A stretch of 64,000 nucleotides of DNA from Marmoricola sp. (GTDB lineage: Bacteria; Actinomycetota; Actinomycetes; Propionibacteriales; Nocardioidaceae): assembly GCF_025965215.1 (NCBI RefSeq), contig NZ_JAOPXI010000070.1:1-64000 (forward strand). Direction: 5' to 3'. The translations under genes were made by a program, and so were the position numbers. Below, one piece after another: positions 1 through 10,824 of this stretch; within the stretch, counting starts at the first letter, position 1; every line of letters begins with the position of its first letter. Under the pieces are notes generated by a model, which was given only the letters and a program-made list of their open reading frames with translations, was not told where the DNA came from and did no database searches.

Positions 1-1103
1 ACCAGGTTGCCGAAGCTGGGGTAGATCCGCTCCAGGTAGTAGTCCCGGTCGGCCTCGGGAATCTCGCGGGGGTCCTTGGCGCAGTCGGCCTTGTTCTTCG
101 GGACCCAGATCCGGCCGTCGTTGCGCAGCGACTCGCTCATCAGCGTCAGCTTGGACTGGTGGGCTCCGGAGACCGGGATGCAGGTCGGGTGGATCTGGGT
201 GTAGCAGGGGTTGGCCATGTAGGCGCCCTTGCGGTGTGCCCGCCAGGCCGCCGTCACGTTGCAGCCCATCGCGTTGGTCGAGAGGTAGAAGACGTTGCCG
301 TAGCCGCCGCTGGCCAGCACCACGACGTCGGCCAGGTGCGTCTGGATCTCGCCGGTGACCATGTCCCGGGCGATGATCCCCCGTGCCCTGCGCTGGCCGG
401 CACCGTCGTCGACGACGATCACCTCGAGCATCTCGTGACGTGTGAACGTCTCCACCGTGCCGGCGTGCACCTGGCGCTCGAGGGCCTGGTAGGCGCCGAT
501 CAGCAGCTGCTGCCCGGTCTGTCCGCGCGCGTAGAACGTCCGGGAGACCTGGACGCCACCGAAGGAGCGGTTGTCGAGCAGGCCGCCGTACTCGCGGGCG
601 AACGGAACGCCCTGGGCGACGCACTGATCGATGATGTTGGTGCTGACCTCGGCCAGCCGGTAGACGTTCGACTCCCGGGAGCGGTAGTCCCCTCCCTTGA
701 CGGTGTCGTAGAAGAGACGGTGGACCGAGTCGCCGTCCTCCTTGTAGTTCTTGGCCGCGTTGATGCCCCCCTGGGCCGCGATCGAGTGTGCGCGACGGGG
801 GGAGTCCTGGTAGCAGAAGGACTTCACGACGTACCCGGCCTCGCCGAGCGTGGCGGCCGCCGAGGCGCCGGCGAGACCGGTGCCGACGATGATCACCGAG
901 AGCTTGCGCCGGTTGGCGGGGTTGACCAGCCGGGCCTCGAACTTGCGGGTGCTCCAGCGCTGGTCGATCGGGCCAGTGGGGGCCTTGGTGTCGCTGATCG
1001 GCGCGCCCGGGGTGTAGTAGTCGACCGCGTCGTCGGTGTCCACCTCGAGGGGGACGTCGATCGACGGGTGCGAGGTCAGCGTGGTGTCCGGCATGTCAGT
1101 CAT
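1..1103 (-). CDS. sdhA: Succinate dehydrogenase/fumarate reductase flavoprotein subunit (partial, C-terminus beyond window)
   Basis: Reverse-strand translation [16 protein letters not shown]...[64 protein letters not shown]-binding motif and Sdh[13 protein letters not shown] motif. Confidence 0.92.
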   Translation of the reverse strand, partial: MTDMPDTTLTSHPSIDVPLEVDTDDAVDYYTPGAPISDTKAPTGPIDQRWSTRKFEARLVNPANRRKLSVIIVGTGLAGASAAATLGEAGYVVKSFCYQDSPRRAHSIAAQGGINAAKNYKEDGDSVHRLFYDTVKGGDYRSRESNVYRLAEVSTNIIDQCVAQGVPFAREYGGLLDNRSFGGVQVSRTFYARGQTGQQLLIGAYQALERQVHAGTVETFTRHEMLEVIVVDDGAGQRRARGIIARDMVTGEIQTHLADVVVLASGGYGNVFYLSTNAMGCNVTAAWRAHRKGAYMANPCYTQIHPTCIPVSGAHQSKLTLMSESLRNDGRIWVPKNKADCAKDPREIPEADRDYYLERIYPSFGNL

Positions 1104-1127
1104 GTGCGCGTTACCTATCTGGGCCTT

Positions 1128-1841
1128 CTACTTGGTGATGACGCCGGCGAGGACGAAGATCGGCACGAGCGAGAAGCCGCCGGCGATCACGACGGCGAGT
1201 ACGAACGCGCTGCGCTTGGCCAGCGTTCGGCTGCGCTCGCTCCCGGTCAGCCCGAGGGTCTGGGTGGCGCTCCAGATGCCGTGGTGCAGGTGCGCCCCGA
1301 GCATCGCCATCGCGACCAGGTAGATCAGCGTCAGCCACCACGTGTTGAACGAGTCGACGAGCAGGTTGTACGGGTCGCCTGTTCCGCCCCCGGCGACGTT
1401 GATCTTGCCCACCGTGAACTCCAACAGGTGCCACACGATGAAGACCAGCAGCGTCACGCCGCCCCAGCGCATCAGCCTGCTCGCGAAGATCGCGCCGGTG
1501 TGCTTCTTGACCTGGTACTGGATCGTGCGCGCCCGCCGGGCGCGCCGCCACAGGGTCGCGGCGCAGTAGACGTGCACCACCAGCGAGACGATCAGCACCG
1601 CGCGGATGATCCAGAGGAGTCCGCCGTACGGCAGGTCCGGCGTGCCGAAGGTGCGAAGACCCTCGGCGTACGCGTCGTAGGCGTCGTGACCCCAGAAGGC
1701 GCGCAGGTTGCCGTACATGTGCAGGAGGACGAAGCCGATGAAGATCGTGCCGCTGGCCGCCATCAGGATCTTGAGGAAGATGGTGCTCTGCGTCGCACGG
1801 GCGCCCTTGACCAGGGTCGTACCCGAATTCTGAATTGCCAC
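1128..1841 (-). CDS. sdhC: Succinate dehydrogenase cytochrome b subunit (b558 family)
   Basis: Hydrophobic protein with spaced His residues (LLHMYGNLRAFWG, HLLEFTVG, HLHHGIWSATQTLG); immediately upstream of sdhA; GTG start chosen at 1841. Confidence 0.85.
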   Translation of the reverse strand: MAIQNSGTTLVKGARATQSTIFLKILMAASGTIFIGFVLLHMYGNLRAFWGHDAYDAYAEGLRTFGTPDLPYGGLLWIIRAVLIVSLVVHVYCAATLWRRARRARTIQYQVKKHTGAIFASRLMRWGGVTLLVFIVWHLLEFTVGKINVAGGGTGDPYNLLVDSFNTWWLTLIYLVAMAMLGAHLHHGIWSATQTLGLTGSERSRTLAKRSAFVLAVVIAGGFSLVPIFVLAGVITK

Positions 1842-2031
1842 GGAAAGCACCGTACCGCCAGCGCGCGGGGGTCGAATGCCGCTGCTCACGTGATCAATAC
1901 CACCCCGGCGACATCGGAGATCGCCCGCCGATTCGCCACCGCGCGCCCCCCTTCCCACCGACGGTCCGGACAGGTCATAGTCTGTTCCGGCGTGACCGGC
2001 ACCACAGGGCCCGATCACTGCTGACGAGACC

Positions 2032-2862
2032 ATGGAGGTGGGGATGGCGTCGACCAAGGCGGCTCCTGAGGCATCAGGAGTGCACGGCCCGACCAGGGCT
2101 GCGATCGGCGTCAGGACACTGCGCGAGGACCGGTGGTGGCTCGCGCCGCTGACCACCTTCGTCGTGTTCTCGGCCTTCATCGTCTATGCGACCTGGCGTG
2201 CGTTCGCGAACTCCCACTACTACGTGGGGGACTACCTCTCGCCGTTCTACTCACCGTGCCTGACCAACAAGTGCGGTGCCGCCGCCGACTTCGGTACGCC
2301 GTTCGGCGGCTTCCCGCTCTCGGCCGCGCTGATCATCCTGATCTTCCCGCTGGGTTTCCGGATGAGCTGCTACTACTACCGCAAGGCGTACTACCGGGCG
2401 TTCTGGCTCTCGCCGCCGGCGTGTGCCGTCGCCGAGCCGCACACCACCTACACCGGTGAGACCCGGCTCCCGCTGATCCTCAACAACATCCACCGCTACT
2501 TCTGGTACGCCGCGATCGTCGTCGGCGCGATCCTGACCTACGACGCGGCGCTCTCCTTCCAGAACTTCGGTGTCGACGGACACCGCAGCGGCCACGTCGG
2601 CCTCGGATCGCTGATCATGGTCGTCAACGTCGCCTTCATCTGGCTCTACACGCTGTCGTGCCACTCGTGCCGGCACACCGTTGGCGGTCGGCTGAGGCAC
2701 TTCTCCAAGCACCCGGTCCGCTACAAGCTGTGGACCTGGGTCAGCAAGCTCAACGTCCACCACGCGAAGTTCGCCTGGTACTCGCTGTTCTCGGTCGCGT
2801 TCGCCGACCTCTACATCTACCTGCTCTCGAACGGCACGATCTCCGAAGCGAGGTTCTTCTGA
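2032..2862 (+). CDS. Succinate dehydrogenase membrane anchor, Rv0249c-like five-TM type
   Basis: 276 aa membrane protein with multiple TM segments and His motifs (NNIHRYFWY, LSCHSCRHTVGG); stop overlaps the start of downstream sdhA (ATGA). Confidence 0.8.
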   Translation: MEVGMASTKAAPEASGVHGPTRAAIGVRTLREDRWWLAPLTTFVVFSAFIVYATWRAFANSHYYVGDYLSPFYSPCLTNKCGAAADFGTPFGGFPLSAALIILIFPLGFRMSCYYYRKAYYRAFWLSPPACAVAEPHTTYTGETRLPLILNNIHRYFWYAAIVVGAILTYDAALSFQNFGVDGHRSGHVGLGSLIMVVNVAFIWLYTLSCHSCRHTVGGRLRHFSKHPVRYKLWTWVSKLNVHHAKFAWYSLFSVAFADLYIYLLSNGTISEARFF

Positions 2863-4787
2863 TGAGCGTCTCGGCAAGCTCGACGACCGACGGGGACCGG
2901 CATCCGATGACCGGGAACCAGCTGGACGGCAACGCTGAGGGCGGCATGGAGCGGCACACCTACGACGTCGTGGTGATCGGTGCCGGCGGCGCCGGCCTGC
3001 GGGCGGCGATCGCCGCCCACGAGTCCGGCGCGAAAACCGCGATCGTCTGCAAGTCCCTGCTCGGCAAGGCGCACACCGTGATGGCTGAGGGCGGCATCGC
3101 CGCCTCGATGGGCAACGTCTACCCGGACGACAACTGGGAGGTGCACTTCCGCGACACCATGCGCGGCGGCAAGATGCTGAACAACTGGCGGATGGCGCAG
3201 CTGCACGCCCAGGAGGCCCCGGAGCGTGTCATGGAGCTCGAGGACTGGGGCGCACTGTTCGACCGCACCGAGGACGGGCTGATCAGCCAGCGTGACTTCG
3301 GCGGTCACAAGTACGCGCGGCTCGCCCACGTCGGTGACCGCACCGGTCTGGAGATGATCCGGACGCTGCAGCAGAGAGCGGTCGCCCTGGGCATCGACGT
3401 GTTCATGGAGTGCACCATCACCGACGTCTTCAAGGATGGTGGCAGGATCGCCGGCGCCTTCGGGTACTGGCGCGAGAGCGGCCGTTTCGTCGTCTTCGAC
3501 GCACCGAGCGTGATCCTGGCGACCGGCGGCATCGGCAAGTCGTTCAAGGTGACCTCGAACTCGTGGGAGTACACCGGTGACGGCCACGCGCTCGCGATGC
3601 GCGCCGGTGCGTCGCTGATCAACATGGAGTTCGTCCAGTTCCACCCCACCGGGATGGTCTGGCCGCCGTCGGTCAAGGGCCTGCTGGTCACCGAGTCGGT
3701 CCGCGGTGACGGCGGGATCCTGAAGAACTCCGACGGCGAGCGCTTCATGTTCGACTACATCCCGGAGTTCTTCCGCGCTGAGACCGCCGACACGGTCGAG
3801 GAGGCCGACGCCTGGTACGAGGACAAGAAGAACAACCGCCGGCCCCCTGAGCTGCTGCCGCGCGACGAGGTCGCCCGGGCGATCAACTCCGAGATCAAGG
3901 CCGGTCGCGGCACCCCGCACGGAGGCGTCTACCTCGACATCGCGTCGCGGCGTACGCCGGAGTTCATCCGCAAGCGGCTGCCCTCGATGTACCACCAGTT
4001 CAAGGAGCTGGCCGACGTCGACATCACCTCCGAACCGATGGAGATCGGCCCGACCTGTCACTACGTGATGGGCGGGGTCGAGGTCGACGCGGACACCCAG
4101 GAGAGCGCGGTGGTCGGCCTGTACGCCGTCGGCGAGTGCTCGGGCGGCATGCACGGGTCGAACCGCCTCGGCGGCAACTCGCTGGGCGACCTGCTGGTCT
4201 TCGGCAAGCGGGCCGGTGAGGCCGCGACCGCCTATGCAGCGTCGCTGGGTGCTGCCCGACCGCAGGTCGACGAGGCCGACGTCAAGGCGGCGCAGGCCAG
4301 TGCGCTCGCGCCGTTCGAGGTCGAGGGTGGCGAGAACCCGTACACGATCCAGTCCGACCTGCAGCAGTCGATGAACGACCTCGTCGGGATCATCCGGACC
4401 AGGTCCGAGCTCGAGGAGTCGCTGCGCGAGATCGAGGCCTTCAAGACGCGGGCTTCGACGATGGTCGTCGAGGGACACCGGCAGTACAACCCTGGCTGGC
4501 ACCTGGCCCTGGACCTGCGCAACATGCTGATCGTCAGCGAGTGCATCGCGAAGGCGGCACTCGCGCGCGAGGAGTCGCGGGGCGGACACACCCGTGACGA
4601 CTTCCCGGGCCCGAACGCCGAGTGGGGGACCAAGAACCTGGTCGTCAACCTCAACGCGGCCGGTACCGGCGTCGACCTGCACGAGAAGCCGCTGCCGGTG
4701 ATGCCGGACGAGCTCAAGAAGTACTTCGAGACTCCGGCTGCTGCTCCGGTCGTCGAGCCTGCCGAGACGTCTGAAGGAGACAAGTGA
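2862..4787 (+). CDS. sdhA: Succinate dehydrogenase/fumarate reductase flavoprotein subunit
   Basis: VVVIGAGGAGLRAAIAAHESG, HTVMAEGGIAASMG, HGSNRLGGNSLGDLLVFGKRAGE motifs. Confidence 0.93.
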   Translation: MSVSASSTTDGDRHPMTGNQLDGNAEGGMERHTYDVVVIGAGGAGLRAAIAAHESGAKTAIVCKSLLGKAHTVMAEGGIAASMGNVYPDDNWEVHFRDTMRGGKMLNNWRMAQLHAQEAPERVMELEDWGALFDRTEDGLISQRDFGGHKYARLAHVGDRTGLEMIRTLQQRAVALGIDVFMECTITDVFKDGGRIAGAFGYWRESGRFVVFDAPSVILATGGIGKSFKVTSNSWEYTGDGHALAMRAGASLINMEFVQFHPTGMVWPPSVKGLLVTESVRGDGGILKNSDGERFMFDYIPEFFRAETADTVEEADAWYEDKKNNRRPPELLPRDEVARAINSEIKAGRGTPHGGVYLDIASRRTPEFIRKRLPSMYHQFKELADVDITSEPMEIGPTCHYVMGGVEVDADTQESAVVGLYAVGECSGGMHGSNRLGGNSLGDLLVFGKRAGEAATAYAASLGAARPQVDEADVKAAQASALAPFEVEGGENPYTIQSDLQQSMNDLVGIIRTRSELEESLREIEAFKTRASTMVVEGHRQYNPGWHLALDLRNMLIVSECIAKAALAREESRGGHTRDDFPGPNAEWGTKNLVVNLNAAGTGVDLHEKPLPVMPDELKKYFETPAAAPVVEPAETSEGDK

Positions 4788-5563
4788 TGGCGTACACGCT
4801 GAAGCTCAAGATCTGGCGCGGCGACAAGTCCGGTGGCGAGATCAAGGACTACCCGGTCGAGGTCTCCGAGGGTGAGGTCGTGCTGGATGCGATCCACCGC
4901 GTCCAGGGCACCCAGGCCGGCGACCTTGCGGTGCGCTGGAACTGCAAGGCCGGCAAGTGCGGGTCGTGCAGCGCCGAGATCAACGGCAAGCCGCGGCTGA
5001 TGTGCATGTGCCGGCTCTCGGACTTCGCCGAGGACGAGACGATCACGGTCACGCCGATGCGCTCGTTCCCGGTCATCCGCGACCTGGTCACCGACGTCTC
5101 GTTCAACTACGAGAAGGCCAAGGAGCTGCCGAGCTTCTCACCGCCGCCGCGCGATGGGGACAACAAGCGCCGGATGGCGCAGATCGACGTCGAGCGGGGC
5201 CAGGAGTTCCGCAAGTGCATCGAGTGCTTCCTGTGCCAGAACACCTGTCACGTCGTCCGCGACCACGAGGAGAACAAGCCGGCCTTCGCGGGTCCGCGCT
5301 TCTTCCTGCGGTACGCCGAGCTCGACATGCACCCGCTGGACACCAACGACCGGCGCAACCTCGCCCAGGAGCAGGCCGGCCTGGGGATGTGCAACATCAC
5401 CAAGTGCTGCACCGAGGTGTGTCCCGAGGGCATCAAGATCACCGACAACGCGATCATCCCGATGAAGGAACGGGTCGCCGACGTGAAGTTCGACCCGCTG
5501 GTCTGGCTCGGCGCGAAGATCGGTCTGCGCACCAAGGACAACGACGGGCGCACCGAGGTCTGA
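4787..5563 (+). CDS. sdhB: Succinate dehydrogenase/fumarate reductase iron-sulfur subunit
   Basis: NCKAGKCGSCSAEINGKPRLMC and CIECFLCQNTCHVV / CNITKCCTEVCPEGI Fe-S motifs. Confidence 0.93.
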   Translation: MAYTLKLKIWRGDKSGGEIKDYPVEVSEGEVVLDAIHRVQGTQAGDLAVRWNCKAGKCGSCSAEINGKPRLMCMCRLSDFAEDETITVTPMRSFPVIRDLVTDVSFNYEKAKELPSFSPPPRDGDNKRRMAQIDVERGQEFRKCIECFLCQNTCHVVRDHEENKPAFAGPRFFLRYAELDMHPLDTNDRRNLAQEQAGLGMCNITKCCTEVCPEGIKITDNAIIPMKERVADVKFDPLVWLGAKIGLRTKDNDGRTEV

Positions 5564-5570
5564 TGGCGCC

Positions 5571-5703
5571 AAGATCACCGACGCTGTGTCAATTCATCCC
5601 GATGAAGGAGCGCGTGGCCGACGTGAAGTTCGACCCGCTGGTGTGGCTCGGTGCGAAGATCGGGATGCGCACCAAGGACAACGACGGCCGCGAGCAGCTC
5701 TGA
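5571..5703 (+). pseudogene. Duplicated 3' end of sdhB (last ~36 codons plus a short upstream match), not in frame with sdhB
   Basis: FIPMKERVADVKFDPLVWLGAKIGMRTKDNDGREQL* repeats the sdhB C-terminus IIPMKERVADVKFDPLVWLGAKIGLRTKDNDGRTEV*; aagatcaccgac also shared (5435 and 5571). Confidence 0.9.
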
Positions 5704-6717
5704 TCAGACGGCGGGGCGCAGGGGCTCGTAGATCCCGACGAGCTCGGCGACCGCGTCGGTCCAGGTGCGGCCGCTGATCGAGCCGCGGGCACGGGCGGCG
5801 AGCTCGGTACGCCGTGGGGCGTCGGCGGCAAGCTTGCTGATCGCCGCCGTGAGTGCACCGGCTCCGAACGAGGTCGGGACCAGCACGCCGTTGACACCAT
5901 CCTCGATCACCTCCTTGGCGGCACCGGTGGCGAAGGCGACGACCGGGACTCCGCTCGAGAGCGCCTTGCGCACGGCGCACAGGCTCGCGTCGCCCTTGCG
6001 CGGCTGCACCAGGATGTCGAGCGAGGCGATCGCGCGGGCGAGCTCGAGACCGGTCGCGTCCCCGACGATCTTGGCGCCGGCCTGCTTCAGGGTCGGGGTT
6101 CCCGACCCGCAGCCCAGGACAACGAGGCGGACTCCCTCGAGGGCAGCCACCTTCGCCAGCCGGCGTACGGCCTTGGAGGTCGGCGGCCCGACGTGCCCGA
6201 CGTACCCGACGACGGTCAGCGGCCCGCCCGTCTTGCCCAACCGAGCCCACTTGTCGTGCAGCTCGGTCGATCGCAGACCCGGATGGTGCTCGTCCGTGCG
6301 AACCCCGGGCTGCCAGACCTGGGCGTGGATCCCGGCCGTGCCGAGCACCCGCGCACTCGACTGGCTGCTGGCCAGGACCGTGCCGACGCGCGGGTGCAGG
6401 GGAGTCGGGTCGAGTACGACCATCGGTACGCCGGCCGGCTCGAGGGCGCGCAGGGCGGCAGCTCCCATCGCGCGCGGCGAGAGGAACTGGATCACGTCCG
6501 GCGCGAACTCGTGCGCCACGGTCCGGATCATCGTCACCGGGAACAGGGTGCGGGTCCGCTCGACCTGCGCGTTGCGGTACGTGCTGCTCCCGACCGTGGT
6601 GGTGAGGACCAGGAGCTCGTGACCTGCCGCGAGCAGGGCGTCGCAGATGTGCCGGGCGGACTCGGCAACCGGGTCGGCCGCCGGGGCGAACGTCTCGGTG
6701 ACCAGGAGGATCCTCAT
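5704..6717 (-). CDS. Glycosyltransferase family 4 (GT-B fold)
   Basis: MRILLVTETFAPAADPVAESARHICDALLAAGHELLVLTTT... PRKGDASLCAVRKALSSGVPVVAFATGAAKEVIEDGVNGVLVP; GT4-like donor-site region. Confidence 0.85.
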   Translation of the reverse strand: MRILLVTETFAPAADPVAESARHICDALLAAGHELLVLTTTVGSSTYRNAQVERTRTLFPVTMIRTVAHEFAPDVIQFLSPRAMGAAALRALEPAGVPMVVLDPTPLHPRVGTVLASSQSSARVLGTAGIHAQVWQPGVRTDEHHPGLRSTELHDKWARLGKTGGPLTVVGYVGHVGPPTSKAVRRLAKVAALEGVRLVVLGCGSGTPTLKQAGAKIVGDATGLELARAIASLDILVQPRKGDASLCAVRKALSSGVPVVAFATGAAKEVIEDGVNGVLVPTSFGAGALTAAISKLAADAPRRTELAARARGSISGRTWTDAVAELVGIYEPLRPAV

Positions 6718-6858
6718 GTGTCGATGGTGACCCTCCTGATGTCGTGCATCGTGAACGCTGGGTGAGAGTCGTGTGAACGAGGATCCGGATCTACTGAGAC
6801 ATCTCACACACGCGCATCGCGTGGTGGGCCCCCGCGCGGGGCATTTATCCTGCGAAGC

Positions 6859-8649
6859 ATGACCTCACCGCCTGCCGCTGTGCCCGAGGAGGCGTCGGCC
6901 GTCGCTCTCGCCTCCGGCCCGGAGCACACCCGCGCCGACTGGGAGAAGAGCGCGGCTGCGGTCCTGCGCAAGTCCGGCCGCCTGACCGAGGACGAGGCCG
7001 ACTCCGAAGTCTGGACCACGCTGGCCCGGCGCACCCTGGACGGCATCGAGATCACCCCGCTCGGCACGCCTGCGCTGATCGAGAAGCTGAGCACGAGCGG
7101 ACGGCCGGATCGGGTCGGTGACTGGGATGTCCGCGCCTGGTTCGCGGACCCCGACGCGAAGGCAACGGCAGTCGACATCGAGCTCGACCTGAACAACGGC
7201 GTCAACTCGGTCTGGCTCGAGGTGGGCACTGGTGGAGTACCCCTCGACGGACTCGCCACCGCCCTGGCCGGCGTCCTGCTCGACGCGGCGCCGGTCGTCC
7301 TGGAGCCGCAGGACCCGGTCGCAGCCGCCGAGGCGTTCGCTGCGATCGCCACCGGGACCCGGCTCTGCGACGGCACCAACCTCGGCGCCGACCCGCTCGC
7401 TGCTCTGGTGCGTGACGGCCGTGGGTCCGACGTCGACGCCGTTGTGGCTGCTGTCGCAAGGACAGCTGTCGAGCTCGGGTGCCTCGCGCTGGTCGTGGAC
7501 GGGACCGCGGTCCACGACCTCGGTGCCTCGGACTCCCAGGAACTCGGCTGGAGCTTCGCGGTCGGTGCCGCCTACCTGCGCGCGCTGGTTGGGGCTGGTC
7601 ACAGCGTCCCCGATGCCGCAGCCCTGATCGAGTTCCGCTACGCGGCCACCGACGAGCAGTTCCCCACGATCGGCAAGCTGCGTGCTGCCCGACGCGGCTG
7701 GGACCGGGTGCTCGAGCTCAGCGGCGTCGACGCGGGCGCGCGCCGCCAGCGCCAGCACGCGGTCACCTCCCGTCCGATGATGAGCAAGTACGACCCCTGG
7801 GTGAACATGCTGCGCACCTGCGTGGCCTCGTTCTCCGCCGGCGTAGGCGGTGCCGATGCGGTGACCGTGCTGCCGTTCGACGTCCACCTCGGCCTGCCCG
7901 ACGTGTTCAGCCGCCGGATCGCCCGCAACACCTCGGCGCTGCTGATCCACGAGGCGCACCTGGCCAAGGTGACCGACCCGGCCGGTGGCGCCTTCGCGAT
8001 CGAGAAGCTGACCGAGGACCTTGCCCTCGCCGGCTGGGCCGAGTTCTCCGCGATCGAGGCAGCCGGTGGCGCGGCCGCAGCCGTGGCTGACGGTTCGGTA
8101 CGAGCCAGGATCGCCGCTGTCGTGGCCGATCGCGAGCGCCAGATCGCGCTGCGCAAGCGTCCGCTGACCGGTGTCTCGGAGTTCCCGAACCTCGACGAGA
8201 TCCTGCCCGAACGTCGACCCTACGCAGCCGGCGCGCGCACCGTCCAGCCGTGGGGACACGCGTTCGAGGCGCTGCGCGATGCCCCGACCGGGACGGTGTT
8301 CCTGGCGACCATGGGGACCGTGGCGGCGCACACAGCTCGGGCGACGTTCGCCAGCAACCTGTTCGCTGCCGGCGGCATCGCCTGCGTCAACCCGGGCCGC
8401 AACGACGACGCCGAGGCCGTGCTCGCGGCGTACCGGGGTCCGGACGGCGGCCAGCCGGTGGTCTGCTTGACCGGAGCCGACAAGGCGTACGCAGCCTGGG
8501 GGGCCGAGCTGGCCGCCGGACTCCGTGCCGCCGGGGCGCAGTGGGTGATCCTGGCCGGCAAGCCCATCGATGGCATCGCGGTCGACGACACCTGCGCGAT
8601 GGGCGTGGATGCGCTGGCCTTCCTCAACCGGACCAGGGAGAAGTTCTGA
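6859..8649 (+). CDS. mutA: Methylmalonyl-CoA mutase small subunit
   Basis: Mutase family sequence ([58 protein letters not shown]-like) directly upstream of mutB. Confidence 0.92.
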   Translation: MTSPPAAVPEEASAVALASGPEHTRADWEKSAAAVLRKSGRLTEDEADSEVWTTLARRTLDGIEITPLGTPALIEKLSTSGRPDRVGDWDVRAWFADPDAKATAVDIELDLNNGVNSVWLEVGTGGVPLDGLATALAGVLLDAAPVVLEPQDPVAAAEAFAAIATGTRLCDGTNLGADPLAALVRDGRGSDVDAVVAAVARTAVELGCLALVVDGTAVHDLGASDSQELGWSFAVGAAYLRALVGAGHSVPDAAALIEFRYAATDEQFPTIGKLRAARRGWDRVLELSGVDAGARRQRQHAVTSRPMMSKYDPWVNMLRTCVASFSAGVGGADAVTVLPFDVHLGLPDVFSRRIARNTSALLIHEAHLAKVTDPAGGAFAIEKLTEDLALAGWAEFSAIEAAGGAAAAVADGSVRARIAAVVADRERQIALRKRPLTGVSEFPNLDEILPERRPYAAGARTVQPWGHAFEALRDAPTGTVFLATMGTVAAHTARATFASNLFAAGGIACVNPGRNDDAEAVLAAYRGPDGGQPVVCLTGADKAYAAWGAELAAGLRAAGAQWVILAGKPIDGIAVDDTCAMGVDALAFLNRTREKF

Positions 8650-10823
8650 TGAGCGTTCCGGAGAGCTTCGCGGGCCTGGAGCTGGCGGGTTCAGGCGTCT
8701 CGGCAATCTCGACCACCGAGGGAGCCGATCGGGTTGGGGAGGCATGGGAGGCGCCCGAGGGGATCTCGGTCCTTCCTGTCTACGGGCCGGAGGACCTCGA
8801 GGGCCTCGACGCACTCGACACCTACCCGGGGCTGAGCCCGTTCCTGCGCGGTCCGTACCCGACGATGTACACCACCCAGCCCTGGACCGTGCGCCAGTAC
8901 GCCGGCTTCTCCACCGCCGAGGAGTCCAACGCGTTCTACCGCCGCAACCTCGCAGCGGGCCAGAAGGGCCTCTCGGTCGCGTTCGACCTGGCCACCCACC
9001 GTGGCTACGACTCCGACCACCCGCGGGTGCGCGGGGACGTCGGTATGGCCGGCGTCGCGATCGACTCGATCTACGACACCCGCGTGCTCTTCGAGGGCAT
9101 CCCCCTCGACGAGATGTCGGTGTCGATGACGATGAACGGCGCGGTCCTGCCGGTCCTCGCCCTCTACATCGCCGCGGCCGAGGAGCAGGGGGTGAAGCCG
9201 GAGCAGCTCACGGGGACGATCCAGAACGACATCCTCAAGGAGTTCATGGTCCGCAACACCTACATCTACCCGCCGGCGCCGAGCATGCGGATCATCTCCG
9301 ACATCTTCGCGTACACCGCGCAGAAGATGCCGCGCTTCAACTCCATCTCGATCTCCGGCTACCACATCCAGGAGGCCGGGGCGACCAACGACCTCGAGCT
9401 GGCCTACACGTTGGCCGACGGAGTCGAGTACATCCGCGCCGGACTGGATGCGGGCATCGACATCGACGCGTTCGCCCCGCGACTGAGCTTCTTCTGGGCG
9501 ATCGGGATGAACTTCTACATGGAGATCGCCAAGATGCGCGCCGCCCGCGCACTCTGGGCCCGGCTGGTCGCCGACTTCAACCCGACCAACCCGAAGTCGC
9601 TCTCCCTGCGCACGCACAGCCAGACCTCGGGCTGGTCGCTGACCGCCCAAGACGTGTTCAACAACGTGCAGCGCACCTGCATCGAGGCGATGGCGGCCAC
9701 CCAGGGCCACACCCAGTCGCTGCACACCAACGCGCTGGACGAGGCGATCGCGCTGCCGACCGACTTCTCCGCCCGGATCGCTCGCAACACCCAGCTCCTG
9801 CTGCAGCAGGAGTCCGGCACCACCGGGACGATCGATCCGTGGGCCGGTTCGTACTACGTCGAGAAGCTGACCCACGACCTCGCCAACCGGGCCTGGGCGC
9901 ACATCGGTGAGGCCGAGGCTGCCGGCGGCATGGCGAAGGCGATCGAGCAGGGCATCCCGAAGCTGCGCATCGAGGAAGCCGCCGCCCGGACCCAGGCGCG
10001 CTTGGACTCCGGCGCCCAGAAGCTGATCGGCGTCAACACGTACCGCCTCGCCGACGAGGACAAGCTCGACGTCCTCTCGATCGACAACAACGAGGTCTAC
10101 AAGCAGCAGCTCGCCAAGCTCGAGCGGCTGCGCGCGGAGCGCAATGCCGATGACGTCCAGCGCACCTTGGACGCGCTGACCGCCTCGGCCGAGCGCGGCG
10201 CCGCGAAGGGCTCCCTGGACGGCAACCTGCTCGCCCTGGCCGTGGACGCGGCTCGGGCGAAGGCGACGGTCGGCGAGATCTCGGACGCCCTGGAGAAGGT
10301 GTACGGGCGCCACCAGGCCGTGATCCGTACGATCTCGGGGGTGTACAAGAGAGAGTCCGGTTCGAACGAGGCCGTGCAGGCCGTGATCGCCGCGGCGGAC
10401 AAGTTCGCCGAGGACGAGGGCCGTCGACCGCGCATCCTGGTCGCCAAGATGGGTCAAGACGGCCACGACCGCGGCCAGAAGGTCATCGTCACCGCGTTCG
10501 CCGACCTCGGTTTCGACGTCGACGTGGGTCCCCTGTTCGCGACCCCCGAAGAGGTCGCCCAGCAGGCGGTCGACGCCGATGTGCACCTCGTCGGCGTGAA
10601 CTCGCTGGCAGCCGGACACCTCACCCTGGTCCCGGCGCTGAAGAAGGCGCTGGCCGACCTCGGACGCGACGACATCATGGTGGTCGTCGGCGGTGTCATC
10701 CCGCCGGACGACGTACCGACGCTGCTGGAGATGGGCGCCGCTGCTGTGTTCCCGCCGGGAACGGTGATCGCCGACTCTGCGCTGGAGCTGCTCGCCAAGC
10801 TCACCGAACGGCTCGGTCACTGA
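8649..10823 (+). CDS. mutB: Methylmalonyl-CoA mutase large subunit
   Basis: [61 protein letters not shown] and C-terminal B12 domain [31 protein letters not shown]. Confidence 0.97.
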   Translation: MSVPESFAGLELAGSGVSAISTTEGADRVGEAWEAPEGISVLPVYGPEDLEGLDALDTYPGLSPFLRGPYPTMYTTQPWTVRQYAGFSTAEESNAFYRRNLAAGQKGLSVAFDLATHRGYDSDHPRVRGDVGMAGVAIDSIYDTRVLFEGIPLDEMSVSMTMNGAVLPVLALYIAAAEEQGVKPEQLTGTIQNDILKEFMVRNTYIYPPAPSMRIISDIFAYTAQKMPRFNSISISGYHIQEAGATNDLELAYTLADGVEYIRAGLDAGIDIDAFAPRLSFFWAIGMNFYMEIAKMRAARALWARLVADFNPTNPKSLSLRTHSQTSGWSLTAQDVFNNVQRTCIEAMAATQGHTQSLHTNALDEAIALPTDFSARIARNTQLLLQQESGTTGTIDPWAGSYYVEKLTHDLANRAWAHIGEAEAAGGMAKAIEQGIPKLRIEEAAARTQARLDSGAQKLIGVNTYRLADEDKLDVLSIDNNEVYKQQLAKLERLRAERNADDVQRTLDALTASAERGAAKGSLDGNLLALAVDAARAKATVGEISDALEKVYGRHQAVIRTISGVYKRESGSNEAVQAVIAAADKFAEDEGRRPRILVAKMGQDGHDRGQKVIVTAFADLGFDVDVGPLFATPEEVAQQAVDADVHLVGVNSLAAGHLTLVPALKKALADLGRDDIMVVVGGVIPPDDVPTLLEMGAAAVFPPGTVIADSALELLAKLTERLGH

Positions 10824-10824
10824 C

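Noticed and set aside
159-2024. 621-aa plus-strand ORF
   Set aside because: Antisense to clearly conserved sdhA/sdhC; low-complexity Arg/Gly/Val/Asp-rich composition typical of shadow ORFs in high-GC DNA.
2817-4682. 621-aa minus-strand ORF
   Set aside because: Antisense to conserved sdhA with no recognisable motifs.
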